A DNA stretch of 60,000 nucleotides from Nymphaea colorata (Eukaryota > Streptophyta > Magnoliopsida > Nymphaeales > Nymphaeaceae). Numbering within the stretch: the first letter of the stretch is position 1; the number at the start of each line of letters is the position of its first letter. The stretch spans positions 17,980,370 through 18,040,369 of the forward strand of contig NC_045140.1 in the NCBI RefSeq assembly GCF_008831285.2. The letters run 5' to 3'. The position numbers and the translations under genes were made by a program. The notes below the pieces were generated by a model. That model was not told the DNA's origin and made no database searches. It saw only the letters and a program-made list of their open reading frames with translations. This document shows positions 55,351 to 60,000 of the stretch, piece after piece.

Positions 55351-57800
55351 CAGTGGTACAAACGTGTCATTGGTGACTGGGTTTTAAGGGAAGACCTGGA
55401 GAACGTCCCAGGAAACATAGGAGGAAGGGGGATTACCATGTGAGCACGCAGATGATGCAGACATCTACAACCTTTTATTGCAGCTGATTTGTTAACTGGA
55501 ACTCACAAATTGCCCACCAAGTGAGCACCCAAACACACACTACACTCACTCGACACTCAACTCTCACTCACAGGTAAATTGGGGTGAGCACAAATAGGAA
55601 GAAGAAGTCGGTGGTGGAAGATTCCACCGGCTTCAAAAACTGTTTTTTATTTGATTTTTAATCATTACTTTTTATCACAAGCAACATAGGTCCACCGACG
55701 TTTGAGAGCCCTCTCGAGTCTCGACTCTGCTAGGCAGTCGGTGATGAATCTTCACAGTAGAAAATAATTTTGCTTCAAGGCTTGGTGAAAAATAATATCA
55801 GCCTCTTGTGAATTATGTATGATACTGACCTGATAAGAACCTCTGTGGTGCTTCATTATAGGTTTGAGTTGGAATACCGTGGCTAAGTTCCTAGGCTCTT
55901 GGCTGAATCGTTCTTTTAGCCATTTGATGGGCGTTTTTGTTCTCAGCGTCGAGTTCTCGTTTCGTCTTTCTTTTCTGTGTGCCAATCTTGTAGTTTAGAT
56001 TTTACATGTGCTTTTCCGTGATGCTTGGCTTCCCTGTTTTACGTTTATTAGCGTGTGTATTAATTACAATCAGATGGCCAAGTTAATCACACTTTAATTG
56101 CGCAACTTATGTGTATCCATCCCTTGCATAAGCAAAAGGGTCACATTGATCATCCTTGCAACTTACAGGAGCGTCCACTTGGATCTTTCATGCTTAAAAA
56201 CAGTAATCTAAGTAACACACAAAGTGGTGATTCTTTACCTGCTAAAGATCTCGTGCTGGAACATAATCTCTAGATTATCACGTAATTATGCTTTTCATAT
56301 GCGTATTTTGTTCTGTTTTTCGGGTATCATTTTATGGAGTGTTGGCAGAAGCTTTGAAGAGGATCATGATTCCAAACTCTTTCCTTCGGTTATGAGAGAC
56401 AAGGAGATCATCCAAGCTGGTAAACATGACAGTTGAAACTACTGATGTCACGTACGAAGGCAAGGTCCTTCTGCCATTAGAGTGCTACTGAAACCATGAC
56501 CAGTACAAAGGCATCTGCTCATGATGTGTTGTTTCATCACCAGGACAAAGGTCAACTCCCGTTGCTTATGATCTGCAATCTCCAGCAACGCTTTTGGTTT
56601 TGATCCTTGAATTGTTGCTTTCCAGTGACTTTTACTCGCAGCATTCATAAGTAGAACCTTTATTGACGTTTTGCTCTTGCCGATAAAAACCCCCAAAAGT
56701 GTTTAGTTTTGTTGAGTTCGGTTTGAGTCCTTGCAAGGATTGCACTTCTTGCTACCGCAGGACATAAAGCAGCAGTCATACTCTTGGGCAACATGCCTGT
56801 GCAATTTTAGCGTTCCATGTCAACTTTTGATTGCATTGCTAATGGGAGCATAATTGCTCAACCGACAGAGGAAATTAACTTACTTGCTTAGAGTTTTGCA
56901 GTTGACTCTCTCTCATGTTACAAGCGATCAAAGTGTAGGTTGATTTAGACATAAAGGGCAACTGCCTTCTCCTTGGGATCTTTGTAGTTTTACTGCCGGC
57001 CACACGACAAGTTTTCAACTTTTCATTATATTATTTTCATTCGAGTGGTTGTCTACGTAATTCAATGTATTTGGTTACTGTATTTTCACTCATCTGTCTT
57101 TCAGTTTTCTGAGAATTTGAGTACTGTTATCGCTTTTGTCTTGGAAACTGAATGGGGTGTCCAAGGCTTCAATTACATATACAAGGTCTTGCAGTCAGTA
57201 TTAGGATAGCTCATTCTGAGGAGTTAAAAGCAAGCGTGAAGGTTACAAATACAAACCTCCTTAGCATGGACAGACTTACAAGATATAATGTAGAGCAGCA
57301 AGTCTTTAGCCAGGGAAAATCTTTACCCGTGGCTAAGAGCTAATGCGTTAAAGTTGCTAGACCCGATCATTCCATGACTCGGGTCCCTTTTCACCCTCGA
57401 AAATGTACGAGACAAAGGGTCACGATTACAGAGCAGGCAGCAGTGCACAAAGAGACACCGATCGAAAACTACGTAGGGTGGATGATATTTTTTATTTTTT
57501 ATTTTTTTTTATAAAAGCATGAGTATTTTAAGACTTTTTAGTTTTTAAACTTTTTCATAATCTTATGGAGAGGGAGGACTGAGCTGATCCTGGTTATTTT
57601 CCGTTGACATAATAATTTCAGCCTATGTTGCCCTTCCAAATCGGAAAGATAACTTAATCACTTCCATAGAAAATGGTTTGAGTATAAAACATAACTAAAA
57701 GTGCGTTAAAGTTCAGACTAAGTCATAGATGATGGATCATGCATGTATCGAGAGACTCAATTAAAGGTTGAGTGTATATAAAGCATGGCTAAAAGTATGT

Positions 57801-57920
57801 TAAGAATTAGGATTACATATATGGATGTAAGTGATCTTCAAGTAGTGTCTCTTCAAATATCTCATATGCATATGTTTCATTGTTTTAGCCATCAGGCTCG
57901 TTTTTAAACAAACCTCCCAT
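57801..57920 (+). repeat. dispersed direct repeat, copy 1
   Basis: A stretch of about 115 bp including GTGTCTCTTCAAATAT-type sequence recurs at 59858-59975 in the same orientation, roughly 2.06 kb downstream, with perhaps a fifth of positions changed. It may be part of an older repeat family or the remains of two LTRs. Confidence 0.55.
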
Positions 57921-58654
57921 GTAAATTGCAAAAGTTATAAGAACATAAGAATGAGAAAAAAACTTAAACATTCGGTTTGTGGACTAGATTTTATTAACCG
58001 AGAAAGCTAAGACTTTTTGATTTTTTAAAACTTTACAAAATCCAATTTATACATTTGATCTGAATATCTTTAATGATTCCTATAAACTTTAGTTCATTTC
58101 ATTGCATTCAACTGTATAATTGAACTTACAAAAAAATCAATTTCCTACTATTTAAAAGCGGAAAACTTCGTTGACTGGTTTATAAATGTAAAGGTGTATA
58201 CGTAGTTCTCTAACAGTCTTGAGCTCGTTCGATGCATTGCATCATACATTAAACACATTACCAGATGCAACAGATCAGATTGTACGCTGTCAGATGCTTT
58301 CTCTATCCGAGTTATATGAATATATAATGCTACACCATAAACCATTGGTAATGCTCTCGTAACATGATGCTTTTAAGACAATTGATAAATATTTGTCATC
58401 ATGCAACATTTGACAGCCAACCCACCTTATGCATATTGCATGAGGCACAAGCCAGACGACTTTTTCTTCCAAACCCACACGGAGAAATCAGTGGCTACCT
58501 CTGTGGCGGGACGGTATTTTAATTTTGTTTCCCTAAAAACAGTCACAAAAACATAATATTGGTGGCCGTCAATTGCTTGGTCATGGTTTTTAGTGACACG
58601 AGAAAAAAACCATCCAATCCAATAACAGACGTAGCTGGCTGATTTCATTATTAT

Positions 58655-58658
<4 letters not shown>

Positions 58659-58703
<45 letters not shown>
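58659..58703. repeat. (ATT)n(AT)n microsatellite
   Basis: A short ATT run passes into an AT run of about 44 bp. Confidence 0.95.
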
Positions 58704-58705
<2 letters not shown>

Positions 58706-58791
58706 AAGTTTATTTCTTGATTCATTAAAATAATCTATCCATCTAGACGTCCCACACATAACGTCTCAGAGTTTTAAATAGTAAGGTTTTT

Positions 58792-59055
58792 TTCAGGTAT
58801 AATACAACAAACTTGAAAAAAATATAAAAAATATAAAAAATATGATAAATTTTTTAAAATTTTAAAAAACTAAGATAAGCAGATTTGCAACAAATAAAAA
58901 TAAAAAAAACTGTTTGGCAAGCAAAAACTGAAAAAAATGAAAAAACTGGAAAAGTAAAAAAAACAACGTGTTAAAAACACATTAAAAAAATATGTTTTTA
59001 AAGTTTTAATTGACCATTTAATTTATTTGTTTTAAAAAAAACGTGTTTTTTATGA
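58792..59055 (+). repeat. AT-rich dispersed repeat, intergenic copy 2
   Basis: It begins CAGGTATAATACAACAAAC, is followed by long A-rich runs, and ends at ACGTGTTTTTTATGA, which parallels the right end of the copy at 55080-55350. Confidence 0.55.
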
Positions 59056-60000
59056 TTATGATATATATATATAAGAAAAACAATCTAGCAAACGCCCATA
59101 TAACTGGATTCTTATGGTCTATCATAGCATACGTCCAATGCGTGTATGTTAAAGCAGATGGTAAGAGGGAATCCCTCCTTGCTGGAAGGATCCACCCCAT
59201 ATATATATTTATGTATAGGAAAACAGGTAGTTTACCTTTATTACTGGACTTAATGGGAACCATCTAAACATGCTAAACAGATTAGCTAAGCAGATTAGAT
59301 GGTGGAGTTATAAAAATATGGAAGAAAAGTTGTTTTTTAAATAATGCTAAATCGTGGGGTCATTTATGTGGACAGAATATACAATGAGTTCTTTGAAGAT
59401 CAGCAGATTGATGATGTACCAACTACTCTGCAAATTTTCAATTAATTAAGGGGTCACTGAATCGTTTTCAATATTAAAGAAATGATTTGAGATAGCATCA
59501 TTCGGTCCTTCGAGGTCACTGTTCAACGAAGCTGCTTTTGTAAAAGCGTTCAAACCAAGAAGATATGAACAAGAAGAAGAACGGGGAAGGCCTGCATTAT
59601 AAGCATAATAGTTCAGACGAGTATATTATTCAAAAAATTGGACGCAATGGAAAAGTTTCTAATCAAGTCAATAAGTATTTAGAAAGGCCCCAGTCCCCTC
59701 GTCTTCAACCTATAACTACAGTATTCGTCAACTTTCGCCGCGGCATCCAACTTGTGACATATTCAAAGGCGCAAAAGAAGTCATGAAGTTATTAAAGATC
59801 ATTTGTGATTGTTTGGCATCTCTGCTCAGTTCTCCGGTCCAAAAATCTTAAAAATGCTAAGAATTAATACTATATTATATGTAGACGATCTTCAATTTGT
59901 GTCTCTTCAAATATTTCATATGTTTGTTTTCTCAAGTGTCATGAGCTCGTTTTTAATAAATCTAACCATTTAAAATAGACGTAAACATACATACAAAATA
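59056..60000. other. intergenic, no gene seen
   Basis: AT-rich DNA with frames of 81 codons or fewer and no recognised domain. It contains the second copy (59858-59975) of the dispersed repeat described at 57801. Confidence 0.5.

Larger units (their letters stand above)
52890..58658. other. gene-poor intergenic region
   Basis: No frame here resembles a known protein; the longest (98 codons at 54694-54990, 87 codons on the - strand at 53922-54185) lack domains. The region includes a GA tract near 53169-53187, the AT-rich repeat at 55080-55350 and one copy of a dispersed repeat at 57801-57920, listed separately. Confidence 0.5.

Overview
The window is nuclear DNA of a flowering plant. The coding exons are interrupted by many GT-AG introns, the non-coding DNA is AT-rich and full of microsatellites and transposon remains, and the proteins belong to plant families. 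The sequence does not settle the species. I made no database search; family names rest on recognising protein motifs.

Three genes are well supported. (1) A SIN3-type co-repressor scaffold runs on the + strand from 8943 to 22062 in 22 coding exons (1437 aa). It has three paired amphipathic helix domains, the HDAC-interacting domain and the SIN3 C-terminal region. (2) A plastid Ski2-like DExH-box RNA helicase (ISE2/DExH15 type) runs on the + strand from 26052 to 44018 in 16 coding exons (1186 aa), with a transit-peptide-like N-terminus and all main helicase motifs. (3) A peroxisomal acyl-activating enzyme (AMP-forming acyl-CoA ligase) lies on the - strand from 47651 to 45872 in 2 exons (560 aa) and ends in the targeting tripeptide SRI. 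All three reading frames stay open across every junction I assigned, so all look functional. The two + strand genes are head to tail; the ligase converges on the helicase. I see no functional link: one acts on chromatin, one in the plastid, one in the peroxisome.

Layout: 1-8500 is intergenic, with an LTR-like promoter block, an (AT)29 tract, a (CT)21 tract and small inverted-repeat elements. 8500-22900 is the SIN3 gene, whose introns hold a hAT-like MITE, a strong foldback hairpin and an internal duplication. 22900-25900 is intergenic. 25900-44900 is the helicase gene; its introns carry a hAT element with perfect 8-bp target duplications and an intact BED zinc-finger ORF, a LINE endonuclease scrap, several copies of an AT-rich repeat, a 54-unit TA tract and a retroelement-like block. 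45870-47730 is the ligase. 48440-49740 is a decayed LINE on the - strand. 50000-60000 is gene-poor, with a foldback element, a 113-bp tandem duplication and further copies of the AT-rich repeat.

The most interesting parts are the hAT element at 30289-31709 and its open truncated transposase frame, the AT-rich family found at up to five places, the CT microsatellite in the ligase core promoter, and the nested direct/inverted repeats at 41194-41698.
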